This document shows positions 35,762-43,299 of a stretch of DNA of 64,000 bases, in pieces. The DNA is from a virus. Position numbers and translations under genes: made by a program. The stretch is from IMG/VR virus record IMGVR_UViG_3300033153_006411, positions 19,135 through 83,134 of that record. One strand, written 5' to 3'. Each line of letters begins with the position of its first letter. Positions within the stretch are counted from its first letter, which is position 1. Under the pieces are notes generated by a model, which searched no databases, was not told the origin of the DNA, and worked only from the letters and a program-made list of their open reading frames with translations.

Positions 35762-37678
35762 ATGAAACTTCTGGAATTCTTTAGAACCATTCGGGAGAAT
35801 GACTCTAACGGTACCGGAAAGTTCGTTGGAGCAAGACTAACCCGAGAATCAGAGCGCGACATCACCCGATGGATGCGCGATAACGGGTTACGTAAGAAAG
35901 AACCACGCGCCCGCATGCACATCACCGTCGTTGGTGATAAGGAACATGACTTCGATTGGAATCCCGCTACATTCAAACCACCACTCGAAATCGACCCCGC
36001 TTCGTACAAGATAGAAAAATTCGATCACGGTTCCATCGTGCTGTCATTCTCCGTCCCTGAACTTGAGAAGCGACACGAACAGGCAGTCGAGGATTATGCC
36101 ATCCAGTGGGATTTCCCTACGTATCAGCCACACATCACATTAAGCTACGACCCAACCGACCTGAATGATGTTGAGCGACTGCTGACACCAACGTTCCCGA
36201 TGTATGTTTCGCATGAGTACGAACAACCATGGTCGTTTACCGAATCAGACACAGCGTCAGAGCGTCGCCGTAGCGCACGACTGGACGAAGCCTTCCTAGC
36301 TGAACGAAACCTGATGAATGCTCCACTGGCCAAAAAGTGGGCTGGTCATGCTGCCGAGACTCTGTTTGGTTCTGAAGTTGGTGCTGCATTGTTACCGATG
36401 GGTCTCGCTGATCCCGCACTGAAGTGGGCACATCGTGCACTCGCACGATACTTCGTTAATGATATGCCCGCATCACGGCTCCTCTCCTTTACTTCGGGGG
36501 ATGATAACGGAACGTGGCGACCACCGGCAACCGACTTCAATCAACAAGGAATCGAAGGTCATGGTGAAATTATTACACCACAAGATGCGGCTTATGGCAT
36601 CACCAGTGGACACCAAGGTCTCCGATCCATTACGGTTCCTCCTTGGGTTCCGGCTACATTGGAACGGGGTGATGAATTATATTTCTTGGATCAGCGGGGA
36701 GTAAACCATCTTGTTAATAGCAGCATGTTCGGTGCCGTCAAAGACTGGTTCCGTTACTTGGCGAACAACCACCCAGAAAAATTAAAGACCGGAGCCCTGA
36801 ACCGATTGAGTTGGGAAGAGGCTGTGGAATCTGCTGTTGAGTGGCATCAGGCTATGCGAGCGGCAGAAACTAGCGACGACGAAGAAAATGAAAATCACCG
36901 CGTGATGTACATCGATTACGGCAATGGTATTGCGTGGTGGAAACTAATTGGCGAAACCTGCCTCACCCGTGAAGGTAAACTGATGGGTCATTGTGTTGCC
37001 GATTACGTGCACGACGTGGAAAGTGGTCATTCAGTTATTCTGTCATTGCGAGATGAGAAAAATAATCCCCATGTAACAGTAGAACTTAATGATATTGCCT
37101 ATACCAAAGATGCTCCCAAGGCTGGTTATATCATCAACCAAGTGAAGGGAAAGGAAAACAAACCACCAGTTGAGAAGTACTGGAAATATGTTGACGCACT
37201 GATAAAGAAACTCGATGCTGATGGGCTTGAACTTTCCGCCAGTGGCGAAGGTCCATATGACTTATCCGAATGTGAAATCGAAATAATTGGTCCCCTGTTG
37301 GTCAGAATATCACCTCCGCTTCATAACATAACATCACAATTCCATCTAATTCAGCAACATGCTGATGGAAGTCAAAAAGATGTAATGGAAGGAAGTAAAG
37401 GAACTGATTTGTTTGTAGTATTTCATACATTAAGAACAACATATAATATCTTTCCAACCGGCGAAGCCGAACAATACTTAAAGTGGTTGCTACTCAGGGA
37501 CGGTGAATGGGAAATTGATACGGAAACCATCCCAGACGTTAGAGGTGAATATGATTTTGTACCTACCCATATAAATATAAAGGTACCCAAGATCGAATAT
37601 GAAGTCCTTGCTGGTAATCCAAAGGATTTCAAATACGACCTCAAACACGAAATCGCGGTGCATCTAAATGAGGAGTAA
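35762..37678 (+). CDS. Acb1-like 2H phosphoesterase fused to PcfJ-like domain
   Basis: 638 residues. The N-terminal ~150 residues have the two HxT motifs of 2H phosphoesterases: MHITVV (His53/Thr55) and PHITLSY (His124/Thr126), with a DFDWNP and SVPELEKRH segment between them as in phage anti-CBASS Acb1 proteins, which cleave cyclic di- and trinucleotide signals. A linker region follows. Near 400-480, GKLMGHCVADYVHDVESGHS..SLRD and QVKGKENKPP resemble PcfJ-like proteins. The remaining C-terminal part is unassigned. If active, the N-domain would blunt CBASS defence. Confidence 0.7.
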   Translation: MKLLEFFRTIRENDSNGTGKFVGARLTRESERDITRWMRDNGLRKKEPRARMHITVVGDKEHDFDWNPATFKPPLEIDPASYKIEKFDHGSIVLSFSVPELEKRHEQAVEDYAIQWDFPTYQPHITLSYDPTDLNDVERLLTPTFPMYVSHEYEQPWSFTESDTASERRRSARLDEAFLAERNLMNAPLAKKWAGHAAETLFGSEVGAALLPMGLADPALKWAHRALARYFVNDMPASRLLSFTSGDDNGTWRPPATDFNQQGIEGHGEIITPQDAAYGITSGHQGLRSITVPPWVPATLERGDELYFLDQRGVNHLVNSSMFGAVKDWFRYLANNHPEKLKTGALNRLSWEEAVESAVEWHQAMRAAETSDDEENENHRVMYIDYGNGIAWWKLIGETCLTREGKLMGHCVADYVHDVESGHSVILSLRDEKNNPHVTVELNDIAYTKDAPKAGYIINQVKGKENKPPVEKYWKYVDALIKKLDADGLELSASGEGPYDLSECEIEIIGPLLVRISPPLHNITSQFHLIQQHADGSQKDVMEGSKGTDLFVVFHTLRTTYNIFPTGEAEQYLKWLLLRDGEWEIDTETIPDVRGEYDFVPTHINIKVPKIEYEVLAGNPKDFKYDLKHEIAVHLNEE

Positions 37679-37684
37679 TTACTA

Positions 37685-37972
37685 ATGCCAGCAGCATGTA
37701 GAATAGGAGACTCAGTTTCTTGTGGCGATACAGTGGCTCAAGGAAGTCCCGACGTTTTTGTAAATGGTATTCCGTGGACACGTGTCGGAGTTGACAAGAC
37801 TGCTGGTCACTGTTGGAGTCCAACTACGCTAATCAGCGGAGCATCTACCGTGTTTGTTAACGGAAGTAATGCTGGTTTTGCCGGTAGCCCAATTTTCCAC
37901 GGCGGTTGTCCAGACACCTCTCCTCATGGAGGCACAGTTACGGTGGGCTCACCGGACGTGTTTGCAGGCTAA
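37685..37972 (+). CDS. PAAR-domain spike-tip protein
   Basis: 95 residues. Contains paired GSPDVFVNGIPWTR and GSPDVFAG segments and the cone-like repeat pattern of PAAR proteins (compare T4 gp5.4), which sharpen the membrane-piercing spike. His and Cys residues could bind the tip metal. Its stop overlaps the next gene's start. Confidence 0.88.
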   Translation: MPAACRIGDSVSCGDTVAQGSPDVFVNGIPWTRVGVDKTAGHCWSPTTLISGASTVFVNGSNAGFAGSPIFHGGCPDTSPHGGTVTVGSPDVFAG

Positions 37973-38649
37973 TGAGTTGCCAACCATCGTACACCTACCG
38001 ACCAACTGATAGACCAGCGCCCTCGATATCGAATGCTCTCATCTATACCGAACACCGAAGCCGGTTGTTCGCCAGTGGTACGTTCTTCCGAAGCATCGAA
38101 CAGGGTACCAGTCAAAACGATATATCACTCGAAGCTATTGTAACTGAAATAAACCCACCGCTTGAGTTTGAAGTTACGTTCAACGTGTACATCCTCGGTG
38201 TATTGCAGGAAACGTTTGTAACACCACAGACAGTAAACATCGTTCTTCCATCCGGTCCTAACACTTGTTCTGGTGGAATAAGCGCATTGCGTGCTGCTGT
38301 CAATGATGGTACCACCGGTAGCAACATCATTGAAATGCCAGCCCGAAATTATGATGTTTTCGATCCCGTCCCAAATGCCGATCCCGATAACAATTGCGTA
38401 ACTGCATTCGGTCCGATCAATCCGGCTGGTGGTTCTGGACCGCCATCCGGTGCTAATCAGTCATTCCTTGATGCGTTATTCACTGGAACAGAACGGTCAA
38501 TAATCATTATCGCTACCACCGAGAACGATACTGGCAAATCAGTCGATCCCAGTATCCTTCGTAGGATACAGCAGTGGGACGGCACACAGTGGATTCAATA
38601 TGCCAACGTGGCACAGGGTTCCTGCCCTATTGACGGACCACCCGCTTAA
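37972..38649 (+). CDS. Hypothetical protein next to PAAR (possible baseplate)
   Basis: 225 residues, beta-rich, with Pro/Gly/Asn-rich linkers. It starts within the PAAR stop (TAATG), so the two are co-translated, which suggests a spike or baseplate role. No family recognised. Confidence 0.6.
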   Translation: MSCQPSYTYRPTDRPAPSISNALIYTEHRSRLFASGTFFRSIEQGTSQNDISLEAIVTEINPPLEFEVTFNVYILGVLQETFVTPQTVNIVLPSGPNTCSGGISALRAAVNDGTTGSNIIEMPARNYDVFDPVPNADPDNNCVTAFGPINPAGGSGPPSGANQSFLDALFTGTERSIIIIATTENDTGKSVDPSILRRIQQWDGTQWIQYANVAQGSCPIDGPPA

Positions 38650-38667
38650 TTCTCTTTTATAATACGC

Positions 38668-38696
38668 TTGACTTTCCTGAAGAAAGTCTGTAAGAT
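38668..38696 (+). promoter_or_regulatory. Promoter with GACTTTC/GAAAGTC inverted repeat
   Basis: TTGACT, 17-nt spacer, TAAGAT; the spacer holds GACTTTC-ctgaa-GAAAGTC. Nearly identical to 31341, including the following GCGGAATT-like sequence. Confidence 0.75.
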
Positions 38697-38721
38697 GGCG
38701 GAATTAGATAGGAGAATACTT

Positions 38722-38985
38722 ATGAGCACAGAAATTTCAAAAATCAATGACAAAGAACATGTATCAGTACCCGTGAACGTTCTTCAAGCCCTTATCTGGA
38801 ACTGCGAATTGGCTGTCTCTGGTATGGGTAAAGGCGAAGAACTGGTTGCCGATCAGTGCCGCATACTTCAACGCCACATCTCGGATGCGGCTGGCGTACC
38901 AATGCCGGAAGATGTATTCTCATTTGATGAATTCGAGAACGTCGAGTTTGTTGACTTCGGAAAGAAGGCAAAAAACCATGGCTAA
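38722..38985 (+). CDS. Small hypothetical protein
   Basis: 87 residues, start chosen at the ATG after AGGAGAATACTT. No family recognised. It is the first gene after the inverted-repeat promoter. Confidence 0.6.
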   Translation: MSTEISKINDKEHVSVPVNVLQALIWNCELAVSGMGKGEELVADQCRILQRHISDAAGVPMPEDVFSFDEFENVEFVDFGKKAKNHG

Positions 38986-39196
38986 GACAAAACAAGTCGA
39001 AACCCAATACGTCCGTCTGGACGGTGGTCAGTTCACGGTGGCACAGACGCGTGGACAGTTCTATGGAGCCACCTGCAAACGCCGCACCGTAAGCGACCGC
39101 GAATGGGTTGCGATGGTGCGTGACACTATCGAGGTCGAGCGTAGAATCCTTGAGGAGATGAACATAGTCTTCGAAACGGACATCACTGTACGATGA
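38978..39196 (+). CDS. Small basic hypothetical protein
   Basis: 72 residues, overlapping both neighbours. No family recognised. Confidence 0.55.
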   Translation: MAKTKQVETQYVRLDGGQFTVAQTRGQFYGATCKRRTVSDREWVAMVRDTIEVERRILEEMNIVFETDITVR

Positions 39197-39558
39197 AACG
39201 TAAAGTCAAACTCACTGGTGATTGCTTCGACTCCGCCTTCAATATGTTCATGGCGGACACCAGTGGTCGCATGGTTTTGGTTCACGGTCTCCCCACTGGG
39301 AGAGGTGGACAAGCTGCCACAGTAGGAACCTATCCCCATGCATGGATCGAATACCCCGATACCAATCAGGTCTATGATACGGTCGCTGACGTGACCATCG
39401 ACAAGGACCGATATTATCTACTGGGTAACATCCAATTCACCAAGCGCTATGACAGGGAAGCCGTCAACCGCATGCTTCACAAGTACGGTCAAGACACCAT
39501 AGTGTGGAGCCGAATACTAAAGCAACGGGCTAAGAAGATATCCAAGATGCGAATTTAG
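39193..39558 (+). CDS. Conserved phage protein with Cys/His/Asp arrangement
   Basis: 121 residues. GDCFDSAFNMF, LVHGLP.GRGG, then PHAWIEY and VYDTV have Cys, His and Asp in the order seen in papain-like or transglutaminase folds. The family is seen in other phages; activity untested as far as I know. Confidence 0.65.
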   Translation: MKRKVKLTGDCFDSAFNMFMADTSGRMVLVHGLPTGRGGQAATVGTYPHAWIEYPDTNQVYDTVADVTIDKDRYYLLGNIQFTKRYDREAVNRMLHKYGQDTIVWSRILKQRAKKISKMRI

Positions 39559-39570
39559 ATTTGGAATTTC

Positions 39571-39599
39571 TTGACAAAAGTCTGAGACCCCTATAAGCT
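39571..39599 (+). promoter_or_regulatory. Sigma70-like promoter
   Basis: TTCTTGACAAAAGTCTGAG context with a TATAAG/TAAGCT -10 region. It precedes the small-gene operon at 39626. Confidence 0.65.
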
Positions 39600-39625
39600 A
39601 CACGTATTAATTGAGAGGAATACAT

Positions 39626-39856
39626 ATGGAAACTCACATCGAAAATGCCTACCTCGTTCACATCGAACTCCACGTCGGTAACGATACCCGTCATTTACAT
39701 CAGGTCATCTATGCTCCCAACAGAGCAGAAGCAGAAACGGTGACGGCTAACATCAAACCCGATTATCGTGGTAACGACGATCCTTCTTACCAACTGCAAG
39801 TCAAAGGCGGTCCGTTCAAGCTGACTGAAAACCTTTGGATGCTGGAAGAATACTAA
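39626..39856 (+). CDS. Small hypothetical protein
   Basis: 76 residues, ATG after GAGAGGAATACAT. No family recognised. Confidence 0.6.
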   Translation: METHIENAYLVHIELHVGNDTRHLHQVIYAPNRAEAETVTANIKPDYRGNDDPSYQLQVKGGPFKLTENLWMLEEY

Positions 39857-40075
39857 ATGATTGACGATACTATAACACGTGATTTGATGCGCATAGTTAA
39901 CGACCGTGACGTTAATCAGCGACACCGGAATGTTGTCCGCAGAGCAGTAGATGTTATCGCTCAGCTTGAGGGTGGTGAAGCCTACGACCCTGACAAAACC
40001 GATTTCAAGGCTAACTTCGAATCTATGGAAGAGCGTGAAGAAGCGCGATTACAACTGCTGGAGATAGAATTATGA
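39857..40075 (+). CDS. Small hypothetical protein
   Basis: 72 residues, helical, acidic C-terminus. Starts directly after the preceding stop and overlaps the next (ATGA). Confidence 0.55.
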   Translation: MIDDTITRDLMRIVNDRDVNQRHRNVVRRAVDVIAQLEGGEAYDPDKTDFKANFESMEEREEARLQLLEIEL

Positions 40076-40296
40076 ATTATATTGGCGTAGCAATCCTGTG
40101 TGTTATTGCCGCAGGCATTGGATGGTTCTTTGGATTAATGCAAGGGCTCCTTAAGATGAGGGTTCATTATGATGCTGTCAAGCACAAGTACGAGTTACTG
40201 CGCACAGACCATCAGGCAGTGCTGAACAAAGTCGGGAATTTATATCACGAAATAGTAGACCCGCATCTTAATGAAGAGGGTTCACATCATGATTGA
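40072..40296 (+). CDS. Single-span membrane protein
   Basis: 74 residues. One N-terminal transmembrane helix (IGVAILCVIAAGIGWFFGL) followed by a coiled, charged tail. Resembles small spanin/Rz-like inner-membrane proteins in topology only. Confidence 0.55.
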   Translation: MNYIGVAILCVIAAGIGWFFGLMQGLLKMRVHYDAVKHKYELLRTDHQAVLNKVGNLYHEIVDPHLNEEGSHHD

Positions 40297-40603
40297 TTTC
40301 AAAAGAGAAGTGGTTTCGAAAGTTTACGATCTCGAATTTACACCCGAGCAGGCAGCACACATCAGTGATCTGGATGTTCAGATTATTTGGAATACGAGTC
40401 ATGAGGACTTCTACACTTTAGAAAATCAATTACTTCGGATAACTGGGGTGCGTGTGGATTACGACAGGCACAACATGCATCACGGCATGACAATTCAACT
40501 CAACACGGTTGACGATACCGATGAAGCGTGGGAACAGATCAACAAAACAATTGAAACGTTCTTGGCAACCCCGCTCGCAATTGAGCCCGCCGAAGAAGTG
40601 TAA
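40289..40603 (+). CDS. Small hypothetical protein
   Basis: 104 residues with a His-rich centre (RHNMHHGM). Overlaps the upstream gene by 8 nt. No family recognised. Confidence 0.55.
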   Translation: MIDFKREVVSKVYDLEFTPEQAAHISDLDVQIIWNTSHEDFYTLENQLLRITGVRVDYDRHNMHHGMTIQLNTVDDTDEAWEQINKTIETFLATPLAIEPAEEV

Positions 40604-40615
40604 TCGTAAGTAGAT

Positions 40616-40644
40616 TTGACATAGTGCCCTATTAGGTACTATTA
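40616..40644 (+). promoter_or_regulatory. Sigma70-like promoter
   Basis: TTGACA at 40616 with a TACTAT/CTATTA -10 region near 40637-40644. It precedes the HNH gene. Confidence 0.55.
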
Positions 40645-40665
40645 TTAAAGAAAGAGGACGATGCG

Positions 40666-41319
40666 ATGAATAACGAAAAATTAAATTTCCAAGAACCGCC
40701 GCCTGAAGGGGCGAAGGGTCTTGACGCGCACAGAGTGTTGGTGTTGAACGCCGACTACCGTCCGTTCTCTTATTACCCATTATCCACTGCCCACTGGCAG
40801 CAAGTAATGTTCTTACTCGTTAAGGGCATGACTACCGGTGTGAAACGCTTCCACATCGTTGAAGAATATGAGGATGTTTACGTGCATGGTGGTATCAACA
40901 AGGATGGTGAGCAGTCACAAGTACGGTTGCCATCTGTTGTTGCCCACATGCAGTACCTCAAGCCACCAGTGAAGGTACCGATGACAAAGTTCAACGTATT
41001 CTTGCGTGACAACTTCACCTGTCAGTATAGCGGGCAGAAGTGTACGCCAGCCCAGTTGTCGTGGGATCACGTTATTCCGCGTGCTGATGGTGGTGGTACT
41101 TCGTGGGAGAACATCGTTTCGGCTGAGCAGAAGATCAACGAACTGAAGGACGACATGTCCGTCAGGGAGTTCGAGAAGCGACACGGTTACAAGTTGCGTG
41201 CAATGCCGAAAGCCCCAACGTGGGGTGAGCTTTACGAAAAGGGCAAGCATTACCCACCACGGTACCTCCACGAAACGTGGCAGGACTACCTGTACTGGGA
41301 CACCGAGTTGGAAGACTAA
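40666..41319 (+). CDS. HNH endonuclease
   Basis: 217 residues. VFLRDNFTCQYSGQKC begins the domain, then SWDHVIPRADGGGTSWENIVSA supplies the catalytic DH and the central Asn. The second zinc Cys pair usual in this group is replaced by EQKI, so zinc binding may be partial. Such free-standing HNH proteins in phages can be homing or packaging-associated nucleases. AAAGAGG precedes the ATG. Confidence 0.85.
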   Translation: MNNEKLNFQEPPPEGAKGLDAHRVLVLNADYRPFSYYPLSTAHWQQVMFLLVKGMTTGVKRFHIVEEYEDVYVHGGINKDGEQSQVRLPSVVAHMQYLKPPVKVPMTKFNVFLRDNFTCQYSGQKCTPAQLSWDHVIPRADGGGTSWENIVSAEQKINELKDDMSVREFEKRHGYKLRAMPKAPTWGELYEKGKHYPPRYLHETWQDYLYWDTELED

Positions 41320-41708
41320 TGACCCCCTTACTCGGAAGCCAATTAAGGAAGGCAAAGTGGCCGCTGATTCTGTCAGCGGTCATTTTATTCTGTTCCGCGT
41401 TGGGGTTTATTCTAAATTCGCGAATACAGAATGCCCCCGATGAGCCCGTAGTTACGATTGAGCCCGAAGTGCCGGTAGTTCAATTACCCGACGAATGGCT
41501 TTACGTTACCACCAACAGTGTGCTATTATTCCCTGTTGTAAGTGATAAGTGTAGAATTAAGTATGCCCTCATGCAAGTACATAAGGGTACCAAAGTTTTA
41601 GTGATAGCCCGACAAGGCGAATGGGTCGAAGTCGAGCAAAATGACCAAACAGCACTACATACACACGGCTGTATTCACGAAAGTATGTTAGAGAAAAGAG
41701 ATGATTAA
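41319..41708 (+). CDS. Membrane-anchored protein with SH3-like domain
   Basis: 129 residues. One transmembrane helix (residues ~13-35) and a periplasmic-type part in which TNSVLLFPVV...GTKVLVIARQGEWVEVE resembles a bacterial SH3 domain. Starts at TAATG after the HNH gene. Confidence 0.6.
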   Translation: MTPLLGSQLRKAKWPLILSAVILFCSALGFILNSRIQNAPDEPVVTIEPEVPVVQLPDEWLYVTTNSVLLFPVVSDKCRIKYALMQVHKGTKVLVIARQGEWVEVEQNDQTALHTHGCIHESMLEKRDD

Positions 41709-41946
41709 AATTTATTCAACAGCGTTCTGTGGTTTTTGCACAAAGGCAAAAGAACTACTAGACGAAATGAACATTCCGTATGAAGACATCAACATCTACG
41801 AAGATGCTGATGCCATGGAAGTCATGCGCGAGATGGAATTTACTACGGTTCCACAAATCCTAGTCGAAGACATGTGGATTGGTGGTTACGTTGAATTAAC
41901 AGAGATGCAAGAGGCCGGTGCCCTCGCCCACCTTATCGAAGGATAA
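41701..41946 (+). CDS. Glutaredoxin
   Basis: 81 residues, thioredoxin fold. Active site CGFC (10-13), cis-Pro in TTVPQILV and the GGYVEL glutathione-side motif. Phage glutaredoxins usually support ribonucleotide reductase. It overlaps the preceding gene by 8 nt. Confidence 0.92.
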   Translation: MIKIYSTAFCGFCTKAKELLDEMNIPYEDINIYEDADAMEVMREMEFTTVPQILVEDMWIGGYVELTEMQEAGALAHLIEG

Positions 41947-42229
41947 ACAACCACACCGTGATCGGTACTGGTTGATATGTCGCAACGGAGAGCCCTTCGC
42001 ACTGCTGTACTGGGATACTAATGTTCATGCCTGTGCACCCTCAACACCCGAGACTGACAAATTGCTCAAATTGGATAAAACCGATTTCGAAACGCAGTTA
42101 GCATTCGAGACGTATCCGGTTATGACGATGGATGATTATGTGGAGTCTATGTGTGGAATGAGTGAAGACGAGCTACGCGAAGGTGCGACATTGCACTACG
42201 GAAATACGCTCACGGTTGATCTATTTTAG
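41918..42229 (+). CDS. Small hypothetical protein
   Basis: About 103 residues if the GTG at 41918 (preceded by AAGAGG) is used; the 29-nt overlap with the glutaredoxin makes the start uncertain. No family recognised. Confidence 0.5.
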   Translation: MPSPTLSKDKQPHRDRYWLICRNGEPFALLYWDTNVHACAPSTPETDKLLKLDKTDFETQLAFETYPVMTMDDYVESMCGMSEDELREGATLHYGNTLTVDLF

Positions 42230-42233
42230 AAGC

Positions 42234-42337
42234 ATTACGCGCTAGGACTCGAACCTAGAATACCTTGGTCCTGACGGACCAGCCGGATATTTTTGTCATT
42301 TATACAATGACGTGTCTACCAGTTCCACCACACGCTG
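42234..42337 (-). tRNA. Class II tRNA-like RNA (Leu-type D arm), aberrant
   Basis: The D arm TGGTGGAACTGGTAGACAC and T arm CTAGG-TTCGAGT-CCTAG are canonical for Leu-type tRNAs. The acceptor has only five pairs, with two A mismatches at its end, and no CCA is encoded. The anticodon arm GTCAT-TGTATAA-ATGAC gives loop TGTATAA, placing G at position 33 and UAU as anticodon. About 36 nt follow as a variable region, with stem AATA.CC/GGTATT closed by GGTCC-GTCA-GGACC. It may be decayed or serve another role. Confidence 0.6.
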
Positions 42338-42349
42338 CATTGAAATAAC

Positions 42350-42475
42350 TCGATATGGTGGGTCGCTCATCGCCACATGTCGGGGAAGGTCATCAACTAG
42401 CATGTAAAACTTTACCAACGACCCGAACGCATCATCTAGTATCGCCTATGCCTTAACTTGCATAGAACATATCGA
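42350..42475 (-). other. Structured element between tRNA genes
   Basis: No gene or tRNA fits, but four nested or adjacent helices are present: CGATATG/CATATCG closing the whole element (42351-57 with 42468-74), GGGTCG/CGACCC (42360-65 with 42419-24), ACATG/CATGT inside it (42375-79 with 42401-05) and CTATGC/GCATAG (42446-51 with 42460-65). It lies in the minus-strand tRNA transcript, so it may be an unrecognised small RNA. Confidence 0.45.
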
Positions 42476-42477
42476 AT

Positions 42478-42565
42478 TGGTGCCCCAAGAGGGGATCGAA
42501 CCCTCACGCCCTTTCGGACAATAGATTTTGAATCTACCGCGTCTACCTGATTCCGCCACAGGGGC
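42478..42565 (-). tRNA. tRNA-Leu (CAA)
   Basis: 88 nt with encoded CCA. Anticodon loop TTCAAAA in stem GTAGA/TCTAT, class II variable arm TGTCCGAAAGGGCG and T arm GAGGG-TTCGATC-CCCTC. The acceptor has one T-T mismatch at pair 6. Confidence 0.92.
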
Positions 42566-42568
42566 AAT

Positions 42569-42654
42569 TGGTACGGATAAGAGGAGTCGAACCTCCACGC
42601 CCTTTCGAGCACAACGACCTCAACGTTGCGTGTCTACCATTCCACCACATCCGC
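42569..42654 (-). tRNA. tRNA-Leu (GAG)
   Basis: 86 nt with encoded CCA. Anticodon loop TTGAGGT in stem CAACG/CGTTG, and a variable arm closely matching the neighbouring tRNA-Leu. It is first in the minus-strand tRNA transcript. Confidence 0.92.
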
Positions 42655-42666
42655 ATAGTGTAATTC

Positions 42667-42697
42667 TATTTATAACTCCAGTTGGTCAGGAAGTCAA
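42667..42697 (-). promoter_or_regulatory. Stable-RNA promoter (TTGACT-N17-TATAAATA)
   Basis: On the minus strand: TTGACT at 42697-42692 and TATAAATA at 42674-42667. It drives the three tRNAs and the structured element, divergently from the hairpin array. Confidence 0.8.
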
Positions 42698-42744
42698 GTT
42701 ATGATATTCACTGGGCAGTGAATAATGCTCTACGGTCGAATAAG

Positions 42745-42773
42745 TTGACAGTTATTTTTAAGTGTGATACGTT
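42745..42773 (+). promoter_or_regulatory. Promoter of two-loop RNA array
   Basis: TTGACA (42745-42750), 17-nt spacer, TACGTT (42768-42773). The predicted start near 42780 is about 10 nt before the first array unit. A separate ATTCACT/AGTGAAT inverted repeat lies just upstream (42706-42723). Confidence 0.7.
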
Positions 42774-42789
42774 TAAGCCTATGAATCAT

Positions 42790-43222
42790 GATGTGGGTGG
42801 AAGACCAGCCCGATACCGTCGGTTGACCTTTCAATTGCAGTCACCGCCCGCATCAACTTATTACGGTAGCTTGGAAGACCGATGGCGCACAGTCGTTTAG
42901 ACCCTTCGATCAATGTCACCAAGCCGCCAATTTATCAGAGGTAGTTGGAAGACCTGAAAATTTTTGTCGCGTGACCCTCTCGTGAATGTCACCAACTACC
43001 TCAACTTATTACGATGCGTGCGAAAGACCTCGTAAACCAAGTTGTATGACCAATGGCAAATAGTCATCGCTTGCATCAATTTATTACGGTAGCTCGGAAG
43101 ACCAGTGTTGTAGTGTCGAATGACCTCTTCAAGATCGTCACCGAGCTATCAACTTATTAAGGTAGTTGGAAGACCCTATTGGTGTAGTCAAATGACCGGA
43201 TACGTTTAGTCGCCGACTACCT
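42790..43222 (+). ncRNA. Array A: six tandem two-loop RNA units
   Basis: Units begin at 42790, 42865, 42938, 43013, 43088 and 43160, each 62-65 nt, separated by linkers close to AAYTTATTN. Each folds as an outer stem of 9-11 pairs, AAGACC-N11-GTC, a 3-4 nt joint, (T/A)GACC-N11-GTC(A/G), then the returning stem. All twelve loops are exactly 11 nt and differ from each other. Stems vary in sequence but stay paired, for example GATGTGGGTGG/CCGCCCGCATC and GAGGTAGTTGG/CCAACTACCTC. G-U pairs form on the plus strand. I know no described RNA family with this plan. Confidence 0.87.
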
Positions 43223-43299
43223 TTACCAAATCGGCACGTGCTGATAAGCCGGTGGACTAATCCACCATCATATTGTTCATTGGGAACAGGAGTATGAAG

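Noticed and set aside
42700-42900. Short plus-strand ORF over the first array units
   Set aside because: It crosses array A, where stems and fixed loops explain the sequence; no ribosome site.
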